Position numbers and translations under genes: made by a program. From positions 186,001-250,000 of the forward strand of contig CAVYML010000002.1 in NCBI GenBank assembly GCA_963769605.1: a stretch of 64,000 nucleotides of DNA. The letters are read 5' to 3'. Source of the stretch: Fen-1254 sp963769605 (lineage in GTDB: Bacteria > Bacteroidota > Ignavibacteria > UBA10030). Under the pieces are notes generated by a model, which was given only the letters and a program-made list of their open reading frames with translations, ran no database searches and was not told where the DNA came from. This document shows positions 36,700 through 46,900 of the stretch, piece by piece. Positions within the stretch are counted from its first letter, which is position 1, and each line of letters opens with the position of its first letter.

Positions 36700-37853
36700 T
36701 GAAAAATCCACTATTACAAATTGTGAGCAATATTCTGACACTCTTGGATAGCGTTGTTGAGCCAGCGGGGGAGAATTCAATCGACGTCCTCTTGTCATCA
36801 ACAACGGCGGAGAAATTAGGAGTGCCCGAAGAGGCAAGGTTGCAAATTTCACAAGATAGTAGTACAGACACTGTCGAAAAGAGTTTTTCTACCGACGAAG
36901 AATCTAACCGGAACAACAAATCAAACACAGCCCGTATCCTCGGGTACAATGCGGAAACATTCGAAAAGTTATCAACTCTGATTCAAAATCGCGGGACATT
37001 TGTAGAACAATACGCACGACATTTATACTTGAAACAGGAAGGTATCGATTCCGCTGTAAAGAATAATTTTAAACCACTGAATGGTCTGGGAAGAGTAATG
37101 TCAATGCGCGAGCAAACGATTTCCTATCTCCTGTGTAACGTTCAATACACCGCATTCTCTGATGAGCGGAAGGAAGGAGTTGTAGAAACTGCGGTCAACG
37201 AGTTTACTGGACTTCCTGTGGAAGATATTCGTTCTGTGCTGCACTGGGTAGAATTCGTTCAAACTTCAAAACCGATTGTAGAGCGCAAAACGACAGCTCA
37301 AATCTACCAGGGATTATTGCGAAGTTCCCAACGGGTAATTGAAGTTGAGCTGCAACAATTCCGACAGAGCTTGCAGAGAAGGCTGAAGCGAGATTTCATA
37401 AGAGTGCGGGAATATTACAGTTCGCTCGTAAAGGAAATCGAAGGCAAGATTCAGCGCAAGGGTCTTGAGGGAAAAGAACGAGCTGCAGAGGTACAGCGCA
37501 TCGAGGCGATTCAAATCGAGCTTAGAAAGAAGTTGATCGACCAACGGGAACGATATGCCGTCAGGATTGCTGTTCAATGGCCTAATGCCATGCGCATTTA
37601 TTTGGATGTGCTCGTAATAGTGTACGAGATTCAGAGAAGGCAGCGTACACGAGAGATCTTACTGATTTGGAATCCAATCAAGAAGGGATTTGAAGATCTC
37701 GGATGTGACCGTTGTGGATCTGACATCAAGAGTTTCTGGATGTGTGATGAAGTGCTGCACATCCTGTGCGAACAATGCAGTGTTTGTCCAAAATGTGGAA
37801 AGAACATTTGCCGTGCTTGTCATCCCAAAACGTGTCCTCGCTGTCATCAATAG
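36699..37853 (+). CDS. Unknown partner of the SNF2 helicase: helical protein with C-terminal zinc ribbons
   Basis: This 384-residue protein is not assigned to a family. Residues ~40-80 are polar and Ser/Asn-rich. The middle (~200-290) is strongly helical and charged, probably coiled coil ('VEVELQQFRQSLQRRLKRDF', 'KGLEGKERAAEVQRIEAI'). The C-terminus has eleven Cys: 'CDRCGSDIKSFWMCDE', 'LCEQCSVCPKCGKNICRACH', 'KTCPRCH', consistent with two or three zinc ribbons or a RING-like cross-brace. Coupling to the SNF2 gene (one-base overlap) implies a stoichiometric partner, perhaps DNA-end or protein binding. No catalytic motif is visible. Confidence 0.8.
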   Translation: MKNPLLQIVSNILTLLDSVVEPAGENSIDVLLSSTTAEKLGVPEEARLQISQDSSTDTVEKSFSTDEESNRNNKSNTARILGYNAETFEKLSTLIQNRGTFVEQYARHLYLKQEGIDSAVKNNFKPLNGLGRVMSMREQTISYLLCNVQYTAFSDERKEGVVETAVNEFTGLPVEDIRSVLHWVEFVQTSKPIVERKTTAQIYQGLLRSSQRVIEVELQQFRQSLQRRLKRDFIRVREYYSSLVKEIEGKIQRKGLEGKERAAEVQRIEAIQIELRKKLIDQRERYAVRIAVQWPNAMRIYLDVLVIVYEIQRRQRTREILLIWNPIKKGFEDLGCDRCGSDIKSFWMCDEVLHILCEQCSVCPKCGKNICRACHPKTCPRCHQ

Positions 37854-38448
37854 TACTGACTTATACTATAATTCGCTTTCGTCCATTGGCAGCAAGTACA
37901 ACACATTATGCAGTCCAGCTAATCTGCGGGCAGTATCTGGAATATCTAAAACAGGGAACCGTTGAACCGTTTCTTGCAATAGCATCGTTTATTTTTGATT
38001 TCGAGCGTACAATGAGTTTGAATCAAGAGTCGGCACCATTACTTCAGCACGAGGCGCTAAACAGAAAATGGCATATACTGCGATTCAACGGCTGCCGGAA
38101 GAGTTCTCTTTCTCCGATCTCCAGCGAGTGTGTCCGGGGGTGAATTTTGCAACTTTGAAACGGGCGCTACAGGATCTAAAGCGGAAAAAAAATCGCTTCG
38201 CTCGGTAAAGGCCGGGATGCCCGTTGGAAACGCATCTCTGCCGTATACCAGAATAGGTTCAGAGAGCTATTAATCCGCCAAACCCGCCAAAAAGATGGCG
38301 GGCAAGAAGACGGCGGACAAGTGGTATCACTAAGCATTTTGGTGAGCCTATTCAGGATAGAGCCTTGAGGACACGAACTTTGTTCGTGATTTCATTAGAC
38401 CTCCGGCTGTAGGACTTTTTCTGATATGCATAATTCAATCTTACACAC
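37854..38448 (+). pseudogene. Frameshifted gene remnant ending in a winged-helix-like tail
   Basis: There is no intact gene here. One frame gives 'QYLEYLKQGTVEPFLAIASF' (~37,925-37,990); a second gives 'AYTAIQRLPEEFSFSDLQRV' then 'CPGVNFATLKRALQDLKRKK'; after a run of eight A's (~38,188) the frame shifts again to 'IASLGKGRDARWKR'. Together they resemble the C-terminal end with winged helix of a larger protein, perhaps Fic-related, but that is a guess. A perfect 7-bp stem at 38,283-38,302 ('cccgcca' / 'tggcggg') follows. Confidence 0.4.
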
Positions 38449-38477
38449 TTGCAACTTACAATGTTGTAAGTTACATT
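38449..38477 (+). promoter_or_regulatory. Promoter with palindromic operator in its spacer
   Basis: -35 'TTGCAA' (38,449-38,454), 17-bp spacer, -10 'TACATT' (38,472-38,477), 24 bp before the ATPase ATG. The palindrome 'aacttacaa-tg-ttgtaagtt' (38,453-38,472) fills the spacer exactly and would occlude RNA polymerase if bound. This suggests repression of the downstream defence-type operon. Confidence 0.5.
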
Positions 38478-38500
38478 AATATCAGAAATAATGAGGCAAT

Positions 38501-39631
38501 ATGAATAGTCCCTTTATCTATGGCAAAATCGCTTCCGGCGAAACATTTACCGACCGTGAATCTGAGCAAAAACGTCTCTCGGACAATATCGCATCTCACG
38601 TCAGCACTATTTTAATTTCTCCGCGTCGATGGGGCAAATCATCCTTAGTGATGAAAGTGGGAAAGACTCTCCAAGAGGAAAACAAATCCTTGCGGTTCTG
38701 TTTTCTTGATTTGTTTAACGTGCGTTCTGAGCAGGAATTCTATACTCAATTTGCACGAGAAGTGTTGCGTGTTTCATTTTCAAAATGGGAGGAACGAGTC
38801 GAAAGTGCAAAACGCTTCTTCAAACAGATTGCCCCCAAGTTTAATATGGGCATTGATCCCATCAATGATTTTTCTATCAGCTTCGATTGGGAAGAAGTAA
38901 AGAAATCTCCAGAGGATATCCTAAATCTACCGGAAAAGATATGTAAAGAAAAAAAGATCCAATTGGTGGTATGTCTTGATGAATTTCAAAACGTGGGATT
39001 ATTTGATAATCCGGTCTCATTTCAGAAAAAACTGCGCGCACAGTGGCAGCACCACAAACTCACGACATATTGCTTGTATGGAAGCAAGCGTCATTTGATG
39101 ACCGATTTATTTGAAAACAAATCCATGCCATTCTATAAATTCGGTGACGTGATGTTTCTGGATAAAATCCCGGAATCCTATTGGATTATATTTATTGGTC
39201 ATGGATTTAAGAAAACCGGTAAATCCATCAGTGAGGAATGTGCTATAAAGATTGCCCGGCAGATGGAGAACCATCCGTATTTTGTTCAGCAACTTGCTCA
39301 TACTGTCTGGAACAATACGAAAAAACAATGCACAGGAAAAGAATACCGTGATTCCATAGAGACACTCCTAACAGATCATACGATTCTGTTTCAGCGGGAA
39401 GTGGATGGATTGACGAATCCACAGATTAATTTCTTGAAAGCAGTGTGCAGCAATGTTACTCAATTCAGCGCAGCAGAAACATTGAAAACATATAGACTTG
39501 GTACGTCCGGGAACGTAAATCGTATTAAAGAATCGCTGGTGAATAAGGAAGTACTCGATATTACTCCCAATCATATTGATTTTATCGATCCACTGTTTAA
39601 ACTGTGGTTTTCTTCGATCTATATGAAATAA
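38501..39631 (+). CDS. ATPase_2-type AAA ATPase with C-terminal winged helix
   Basis: The 376-residue protein has Walker A 'SPRRWGKSSLV' (Lys46) and Walker B 'LVVCLDEFQNVG', typical of the MNS/ATPase_2 clade of STAND-like NTPases (pfam01637), common in archaea and in bacterial defence islands. A sensor-like 'YGSKRHLMTDLFENKSMPFY' follows. The C-terminal ~80 residues ('NPQINFLKAVCSNVTQFSAA') look like a winged helix. GAGG lies just before the ATG. It is the first gene downstream of the palindromic promoter, 106 bp before the PLD-helicase, so it may sense or gate the operon's activity. Regulator versus effector cannot be told from sequence. Confidence 0.85.
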   Translation: MNSPFIYGKIASGETFTDRESEQKRLSDNIASHVSTILISPRRWGKSSLVMKVGKTLQEENKSLRFCFLDLFNVRSEQEFYTQFAREVLRVSFSKWEERVESAKRFFKQIAPKFNMGIDPINDFSISFDWEEVKKSPEDILNLPEKICKEKKIQLVVCLDEFQNVGLFDNPVSFQKKLRAQWQHHKLTTYCLYGSKRHLMTDLFENKSMPFYKFGDVMFLDKIPESYWIIFIGHGFKKTGKSISEECAIKIARQMENHPYFVQQLAHTVWNNTKKQCTGKEYRDSIETLLTDHTILFQREVDGLTNPQINFLKAVCSNVTQFSAAETLKTYRLGTSGNVNRIKESLVNKEVLDITPNHIDFIDPLFKLWFSSIYMK

Positions 39632-39737
39632 TGATTATTGAGTCGATGGATGTAAAATGTGTGCAAGATAAGTAGAATTGTAATATTGGCGGTTGGTTTC
39701 ACAACTGAAATAGAAAAGAATAAATGAAAGTCCTGCT

Positions 39738-42700
39738 ATGAGTTCTCTTCGAGATAACTATAACCAAGGTAAAGTTGCTGATTTCCTAAAGGAAGTCATT
39801 AAGCCGCAATCAAAGCTTTCCTTTGTCTCTGCGTATTTTACCATTTATGCATATAACCAGCTAAAGGCGCAGCTAGATTCTATCGATCATCTTAGGTTTT
39901 TATTTGGTGAGCCGACCTTTATTAAATCCATTGATCCATCGAAGACCAATTCAAGAGAATTTAAGATCGAAGACGATCAGCTTGTCATACCCATCGAAAA
40001 TAGAATGTCACAGAAGGCCGTTGCGAAGGATTGTGCCGAATGGATAACCAACAAAGTTGAAATCAAATCAATGGTTAAGCCGAACTTCCTCCATGGCAAA
40101 ATGTATCATATAGAGAATCCAAACGGTGTAAAAGAAGCAGTCATGGGAAGTTCGAATTTCACTGTCAACGGGCTTGGTTTAGCTGGGAGCAACAATATTG
40201 AGCTCAATATGGTTATTCAGGACCGTAGAGATTTGGAGGATCTCGAAAAATGGTTTGAGAGTCTTTGGAAAGATACCACCGGACTAGTGGAAGATGTTAA
40301 ATCGGAGGTATTAAAATATTTAGATCAATTCTATGTTGAGAATGAGCCGGAATTTATTTATTACAAAACGCTCTATCACATTTTCGAGAAATTTCTGGAT
40401 GAACAGGAAAAAGGCGGACTGCTGAATAAGCAGACCGGATTTTTCGAAAGCGAAATCTGGAATATGCTGTACGACTTCCAGCAAGATGGTGTTAAAGGAG
40501 CTATTAACAAAATCCTTAAGCACAATGGATGTATTATTGCTGATAGTGTCGGACTTGGTAAAACTTTTGAAGCACTGGCAGTCATTCAATACTTTGAAAA
40601 ATTGAATTATAGAACCTTAGTCTTATGTCCTAAGAAATTGAAAGACAACTGGACTATCTACCAGGCGAGTAAGAATAACAAGCTCAATCCATTTAGAAAA
40701 GATAAGTACAACTATCATATTCTTTATCATACGGATATGGGCAGGACGTCAGGGATATCAGATGCAGATGGGAATGATTTTTCGACAGATACATTCAATT
40801 GGGGAGCGTATGATTTAGTAGTGATTGATGAAAGCCATAACTTCCGCGGCAACCCAATGGAAAAAGTTACGGATGATGGCGAACTAAAAATGAACCGCGC
40901 CAAGTGGCTGATGGAAAAAGTCATTAAGGAGGGTGTGAGCACGAAAGTTCTTATGTTATCGGCAACGCCGGTAAATAATAACCTGCGCGATCTTAGAAAT
41001 CAGATGCTGCTTATCACCAAGGGAGAAAAGGACGCTCTTTTTAAGGATACCCAAATTAAAGATATTGAGCAGTCCCTTAAAAATGCACAGACACATTTTA
41101 CTAATTGGGCAGATCCGAAAAATAATCCGGAGAGAACTGTAAAACAATTGCTAGAAAGACTCGACTCTTCGTTTTTCAAACTCCTGGATGAATTGACGAT
41201 TGCCCGTAGCCGAAAGCACATTAAGAAATTTTACGATATCAAAGCAATAGGTCAATTTTCTGAGCGGTTAAAACCGCATTCTATTTATCCTAATATTGAT
41301 CTTAAGAATCGATTTTTTAATTACGATGACTTGAATAAGAAAATACTCGATTACAAATTATCGGTCTTCAATCCGACGGCGTACCTTAAAGACGATGAGG
41401 CCATCAGACAGAAATATGAATTAAAAGCGGGACAAGGGATACTGGCATTTACACAGAAAGATCGTGAAAACTTTTTGATCGGTATGATGAAGGTAAATTA
41501 TCTCAAGCGATTAGAAAGCTCGATTGAATCGTTTGAAATCTCATTAGACCGGACAATCAAGAAAATCGAAAACCTTGAAAAAAGAATCATAGAATTTCAA
41601 AAACTAAAAACTGCAAATCAGGAAGAAAATTTATTATCTGTCGAACCTGATGAAGACGAGTTGGCTGAAGATGCTGATGATGTTGAACAGTGGCAGGTTG
41701 GTAAAAAACTAAAATATGATTTTGCAGATCTCAAATTAAATGACTGGCTCAAAGACCTTCAAAAAGACCGTGAAGCACTTTCAGATATCTACAATAACGC
41801 AGTTGCGGTTACACCTGATAGAGATGCCAAGCTCAAAGAATTGAAAGAACAAATAACGAACAAGTTGCAGCATCCGCTGAACGGTAATAATAAAAAAATT
41901 ATCATTTTCACAGCCTTCGCAGATACCGCTTCATATTTGTATGATAATCTCTATAAATGGATAAAGAATGATCTTGGCCTTCAATGTGCATTAGTAGCAG
42001 GGAGCTTTACCAAGACAACATTTGGGAGAAACGATTATTCAAACATTCTCACAAACTTTTCGCCTTTTTCAAAGAATAGAGCAAGACTGGAAAAAATGCC
42101 TCAGGATGATGAGATCAGTATCCTCATTGCAACGGATTGTATCAGTGAAGGACAAAACTTGCAGGATTGTGATTACCTGATTAACTATGATATTCACTGG
42201 AATCCTGTTCGTATTATACAGCGTTTCGGACGTATCGACAGGTTGGGCAGCCATAATGAAAAGATTCAATTGGTAAATTTTTGGCCGACGAAAGATTTGG
42301 ATAATTATATCAATTTAAAGGCACGCGTGGAAGCAAGAATGGCATTGGTTGATGTAACTGCTACCGGTGAAGATAATATACTAAATACGGAACAACTCGA
42401 AGACCTTATTGAAGATGATCTTAAATACAGAAACCAGCAATTAAAACGTCTGCAAAATGAAGTGCTCGATCTTGAAGAAATGAACGAAAGCATCTCCCTG
42501 ACCGATTTTACGTTGGACGATTTCAGGGTGGAGCTTTCTAACTATTTGGATAATAATCGAAAGAAACTGCACGATGCTCCGTTTGGATTGTATGCTGTCG
42601 TTCCATCGCCGACAGGCATTCAACCTCAACGTCTTAATCTTGATAAATTCTCAGAAGCGGAAAAGAAGATCCTCAAGCCGGGCATTATTTATTGCTTAAA

Positions 42701-43082
42701 ACAAAAAGGGGATACGGATGGAACTGAAGAAGTAAATCCGTTGCAGCCGTATTTTTTAGTATATATATGGGATGATGGACAGGTACGGTTCAACTACACA
42801 AATGCAAAACAGATACTTGAAGTCTATCGTTTGCTATGTCAGGGAAAAACGGAAGCATATCAGGAATTATGCGATCTCTTTAATTCGGAAACCAAGCATG
42901 GCGCCGAAATGAATCGTTATACCGAATTGTTAAAAAAAGCAGTAAATGAAATCGTTCAGGTTTTCCGTAAACGGCAAAATCAAAAACTGACTACCGATAG
43001 AGCCGGTCTTCTTATTCCTATAGATAAGCAAATAAAAGAAATGAATAATTTTGAATTGGTAACGTGGCTTGTTATCCAATAG
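39738..43082 (+). CDS. PLD-nuclease-like domain fused to SNF2 helicase
   Basis: The 1,114-residue protein starts with a phospholipase D-like domain of about 200 residues with a single HKD-type motif: His119-x-Lys in 'FLHGKMYHIEN' and 'VMGSSNFTVNGLG'. The usual Asp is Glu here. The SNF2 helicase has Walker A 'DSVGLGKTFEALAV' (Lys275), box II Asp364-Glu-Ser-His, 'LSATPVNNN' and 'QRFGRIDRLGS'. A charged coiled-coil insert lies at about 595-660, between the two RecA lobes. Such fusions occur beside adenine methylases in restriction-like loci. One PLD motif means a dimer would be required for cleavage. It is 9 bp upstream of the KilA-N gene. Confidence 0.9.
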   Translation: MSSLRDNYNQGKVADFLKEVIKPQSKLSFVSAYFTIYAYNQLKAQLDSIDHLRFLFGEPTFIKSIDPSKTNSREFKIEDDQLVIPIENRMSQKAVAKDCAEWITNKVEIKSMVKPNFLHGKMYHIENPNGVKEAVMGSSNFTVNGLGLAGSNNIELNMVIQDRRDLEDLEKWFESLWKDTTGLVEDVKSEVLKYLDQFYVENEPEFIYYKTLYHIFEKFLDEQEKGGLLNKQTGFFESEIWNMLYDFQQDGVKGAINKILKHNGCIIADSVGLGKTFEALAVIQYFEKLNYRTLVLCPKKLKDNWTIYQASKNNKLNPFRKDKYNYHILYHTDMGRTSGISDADGNDFSTDTFNWGAYDLVVIDESHNFRGNPMEKVTDDGELKMNRAKWLMEKVIKEGVSTKVLMLSATPVNNNLRDLRNQMLLITKGEKDALFKDTQIKDIEQSLKNAQTHFTNWADPKNNPERTVKQLLERLDSSFFKLLDELTIARSRKHIKKFYDIKAIGQFSERLKPHSIYPNIDLKNRFFNYDDLNKKILDYKLSVFNPTAYLKDDEAIRQKYELKAGQGILAFTQKDRENFLIGMMKVNYLKRLESSIESFEISLDRTIKKIENLEKRIIEFQKLKTANQEENLLSVEPDEDELAEDADDVEQWQVGKKLKYDFADLKLNDWLKDLQKDREALSDIYNNAVAVTPDRDAKLKELKEQITNKLQHPLNGNNKKIIIFTAFADTASYLYDNLYKWIKNDLGLQCALVAGSFTKTTFGRNDYSNILTNFSPFSKNRARLEKMPQDDEISILIATDCISEGQNLQDCDYLINYDIHWNPVRIIQRFGRIDRLGSHNEKIQLVNFWPTKDLDNYINLKARVEARMALVDVTATGEDNILNTEQLEDLIEDDLKYRNQQLKRLQNEVLDLEEMNESISLTDFTLDDFRVELSNYLDNNRKKLHDAPFGLYAVVPSPTGIQPQRLNLDKFSEAEKKILKPGIIYCLKQKGDTDGTEEVNPLQPYFLVYIWDDGQVRFNYTNAKQILEVYRLLCQGKTEAYQELCDLFNSETKHGAEMNRYTELLKKAVNEIVQVFRKRQNQKLTTDRAGLLIPIDKQIKEMNNFELVTWLVIQ

Positions 43083-43091
43083 AGGGTGATT

Positions 43092-43904
43092 ATGGCAAAA
43101 AAAGTGATTACTGTAAAAGGGGTAGAAATTACTATTCTCAGACAAAAGAATGACGATTATATTTCATTAACGGATATGCTAAAGGCAAAAGACGGTGATT
43201 TCTTCATTTCCGATTGGTTAAGGAATAGAAATACCGTAGAGTTTCTTGGAATATGGGAGACCGTTTATAATCCCGATTTTAATTATGGCGAATTCGCCAT
43301 AATTAAAAGTAAGGCAGGATTGAATAATTATAAGATTAGCGCCAAGGAATGGACAGAAAAAACCAACGCAATCGGATTGAAAGCAGAAACGGGACGTTAC
43401 GGAGGAACATACGCACATCCTGATATCGCTTTTGAATTTGGCATGTGGATCAGCGCAGAATTCAAGATCTACCTCATCAAAGAATTTCAACGGCTGAAGG
43501 AAGACGAAACGAAGCGGCTCCGGCTTGGATGGAATCTCCAGCGCACCCTCGCGAAAGTAAACTACCGGATCCACACCGATGCGATAAAAGGAAAACTTAT
43601 ACCGCAAACGCTTACGAAAACGCAAATCAATCTCACGTATGCAAGTGAAGCGGTTATGCTGAATGTTGCACTCTTCGGTATGACGGTAAAAGAATGGCGC
43701 GATGCCAACCCGGCGCTGGATGGGAACATCCGCGATCATGCCCAAATAGAGCAATTGGTAGTACTTTCCAATCTTGAAAGCCTAAATGCTGTTCTCATAC
43801 ATCAAGGCCTTCCTCAAAATGAGAGATTAAAACAATTGAATGCCATCGCAATTACACAAATGAAATCATTGCTGCAATATACTCAAATCAAGAAGCTGAA
43901 CTAA
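43092..43904 (+). CDS. KilA-N domain DNA-binding protein
   Basis: The 270-residue protein has a KilA-N (APSES-like) domain in residues ~1-120: 'YISLTDMLKAKDGDFFISDW', 'GRYGGTYAHPDIAFEFGMWI'. The remaining half is helical and unassigned. The start is ATG 43,092, nine bases after the PLD-helicase stop and behind GAGGG; an in-frame GTG six bases earlier is less likely. The methylase gene begins one base after its stop, so it is translated with that operon. Function could be sequence-specific recognition or regulation. Its coding sequence contains a 32-bp perfect palindrome. Confidence 0.85.
   Translation: MAKKVITVKGVEITILRQKNDDYISLTDMLKAKDGDFFISDWLRNRNTVEFLGIWETVYNPDFNYGEFAIIKSKAGLNNYKISAKEWTEKTNAIGLKAETGRYGGTYAHPDIAFEFGMWISAEFKIYLIKEFQRLKEDETKRLRLGWNLQRTLAKVNYRIHTDAIKGKLIPQTLTKTQINLTYASEAVMLNVALFGMTVKEWRDANPALDGNIRDHAQIEQLVVLSNLESLNAVLIHQGLPQNERLKQLNAIAITQMKSLLQYTQIKKLN
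43277..43308. repeat. 32-bp perfect palindrome inside the KilA-N gene
   Basis: The two 16-base halves are exact reverse complements, centred between 43,292 and 43,293 ('aattatggcgaa' / 'ttcgccataatt', extended by four A/T pairs on each side). It falls within the codons for 'NYGEFAIIK'. This length of perfect dyad symmetry is very unlikely in ordinary coding DNA. Confidence 0.95.
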
Positions 43905-43905
43905 C

Positions 43906-46900
43906 ATGCCCACCGACAAAAGAAGTGAAATTGAATCTGCATTGAAATCGTTTGTATCGGGTGACCTGACAAAAAACTCGCTTGCCTTGTTTGAAACATT
44001 GGGATACACGACCGATAGGCGAGCTCCATTAGATAAACCATCTTTTATTCAATTCAAGGAATCATATATCTCTGTTGATTCTCGCTTCAATGAAGAAAAG
44101 GCACAAGTAAGAGAATGGAAGTATGTTGACCTTTTGTTCCAACTCTCAGCTAATGAATTAATTAAAACAACAGACATGTTTGATTCCAAAGCTGTCGTGA
44201 CAAAAGATGATGGAAATAAAATAGCAATTGAATCATATTTGTTCTTTGTAGTAGAACTTGAAGGCCATAACTATTCTCGAACACAGTTATCGCATATAAC
44301 GCGCGAGATCAATCGTCTGTTTCCTATGCCTGTAATGATACTTTTTAAGTATGGTTCATTTTTGACGCTTGCTGTGATAGATCGCCGGTTACACAAACAA
44401 GATGCGAGCAAAGATGTTCTCGAGAAGGTAACTCTCATTAAAGACATTAACATAGGGAAACCTCACCGAGCACATATTGAAATTCTATTTGATCTTTCAT
44501 TTGAAGAACTAAAAGAAAATAGTAAAGAGCCGATAATAAATTTTATTGCTCTTCAAAATGCATGGCGTAAAACTCTCAATATTTCCGAACTGAACAAGAA
44601 ATTCTATCGCCAAATTGCGGACTGGTTCTATTGGGCTGTTTCCAATGTTGAATATCCGCTTGCGCCAAATATTACAAACGAGCGTGAAAATGCATCCATT
44701 AATGTTATCCGCCTGCTGACACGTATTATTTTTGTCTGGTTTCTTAAAGAGAAAAATCTCGTACCGGATGATCTTTTTGATGAGGAAAAAATAGCAGCAA
44801 TTCTTAAAGATGGCGACGTGCAATCGGATAAGAAGTGGAATTACTATCGCGCCATTTTGCAGAATCTGTTCTTTGCTACACTCAATCAAAAAATGAACAC
44901 AGAAAAAGAGCCGAAGAACCGTGAATGGGTGAGCGAAAAAAGAGCTTCTTCCGGTTACAACGAAGATTATACAATTGCAAATAAATATCGCTTTCCTGAA
45001 TTGTTCAAAAATCCGGATCAAGCTCTCCAGCTTTTTTCAACTATACCGTTTCTTAATGGCGGATTGTTCGATTGCCTTGACAGAAGAGGCAACAAACAAA
45101 AAGGGGATATATTTATTGATGGTTTTACACGTCATACAAAGCCCCAGCCAAAAGTCCCCAATATGTTGTTCTTCGGAAAAAAGCGAAAAGTCGATTTAAG
45201 CAAAGTATTTGAAGACAAAAAATGGAGCAAAGAAGAAGTCAAGGGACTTATTCATATTCTCAATGACTATAAGTTCACCATAGCTGAAAATACGCCGATT
45301 GAAGAAGAAGTCGCCCTTGATCCAGAATTGTTAGGCAGGATATTCGAAAACCTGCTCGCAGCGTACAATCCTGAAACCGGAACCACTGCCCGCAAAGCAA
45401 CCGGCAGTTTCTACACCCCACGCGAGATTGTGAACTATATGGTAGATGAATCGATTCTGGCATATTTGAAAAATGTCATGCTGGATGAGGCAGCGGGAGC
45501 AGTTATAATCGGACATGAACAGGTCGATGCTTTTGGGAATGATGCAAGAAAGGGGCAATTGAAAATTGAGGATAAAGTTGAGCGTAATCCATGGAAAGAA
45601 AAGGAAAAAGAACTCGAAAATCATTTACGCGATCTTTTATCCTATTCTGAGAGACTTAATCCATTTAACATCACAGATACAAATAGACTTATTTCTGCAA
45701 TAGGCCGCTGTAAAATCCTCGATCCTGCGTGCGGCTCAGGCGCATTCCCGATGGGAATGCTGCTGAAAACAGTTCACATTCTCCATAAGCTCGACCCGAA
45801 TAATGCAAAGTGGCAGCAAGTACAAGAGGATGCCGCGCGTAACATACCCGACCCCGAAATACAGCGGGATACGCTGGCAAGAATTGAAGAGGCGTTCAGC
45901 CCGGAAAACAATTATGCCGATTACGGCAGAAAGCTTGTGCTGATACAAAATTGTATTTACGGAATAGATATACAGCCCATTGCCGTACAGATTTCCAAAC
46001 TGCGGTTCTTCATCTCTCTGTTGGTGGACCAAAAATACAACGACGCAAAAGAAAATCGGGGCGTGCTTTCTTTGCCGAACCTTGAGACAAAATTTGTTGC
46101 CGCTAATACATTGATCGGTATTGATGAAAGCATGCAAGGTTCTTTGCACAACGTCGATATACAGCAGTTGGTTGGGAAATTGCAAAAAGTGCGCAAAGAT
46201 ATTTTTAATGTCCGCTCATACCGCAATAAAAAGGAATTACAGAAACAGGACGAACAGCTCCGCAGACAATTAGGCGCTTTACTGGAGCAAAAAACTCTGG
46301 AAGCACAAAAAGTGCTTGCCCGGCAGATAGAGACACTCAAAAGCCAAAAAGCGGTAAGCGAAAAAAACCTAAAAGAAAAAAACCTGCTTGTCGGTGTGCG
46401 CAAACAAACGGAGGATGTAATAAAAAAGATTAATAAGCAGGTGGAAGGACTACAAACGAAGCTGTTGGATAGGCATATTGTAGAAACCAACGCCATGCGT
46501 CTTGCCGACTGGGATCCCTACGACCAAAACGCGCATGCTGACTTCTTTGATAAAGAATGGATGTTTGGAATGAAGAGTGGATTTGATATTGTAATTGGAA
46601 ATCCACCGTATGGAGGAACTTATTCCGCAAATGAAAAGAAACACTTCCAACAAAATTATATTTCAACAAAATCTATCATAGGTATTCAAAAAGGATCCTT
46701 GGATACTTATACACTCTTCATCGAACATGGGTACAATAGTTTAAGGACGCATGGCAATTTATGTTATATTGTTCCAATTTCTATAACATCTAGTGATTCC
46801 ATGACGGCCTTGCACAAACTACTTGAAGAAAATTGTGAAACCATAAAAATATCTTCTTTTGCTGTTCGCCCACAGCCAGTTTTTGAAAACGCAGTAGTTA

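Noticed and set aside
34957..37853. Zorya-type assignment for the SNF2 gene
   Set aside because: No MotA/MotB-like ZorA/ZorB genes are nearby.
43906..45300. Restriction nuclease domain at the methylase N-terminus
   Set aside because: I looked for a PD-(D/E)xK pattern and found no convincing one; left unassigned.
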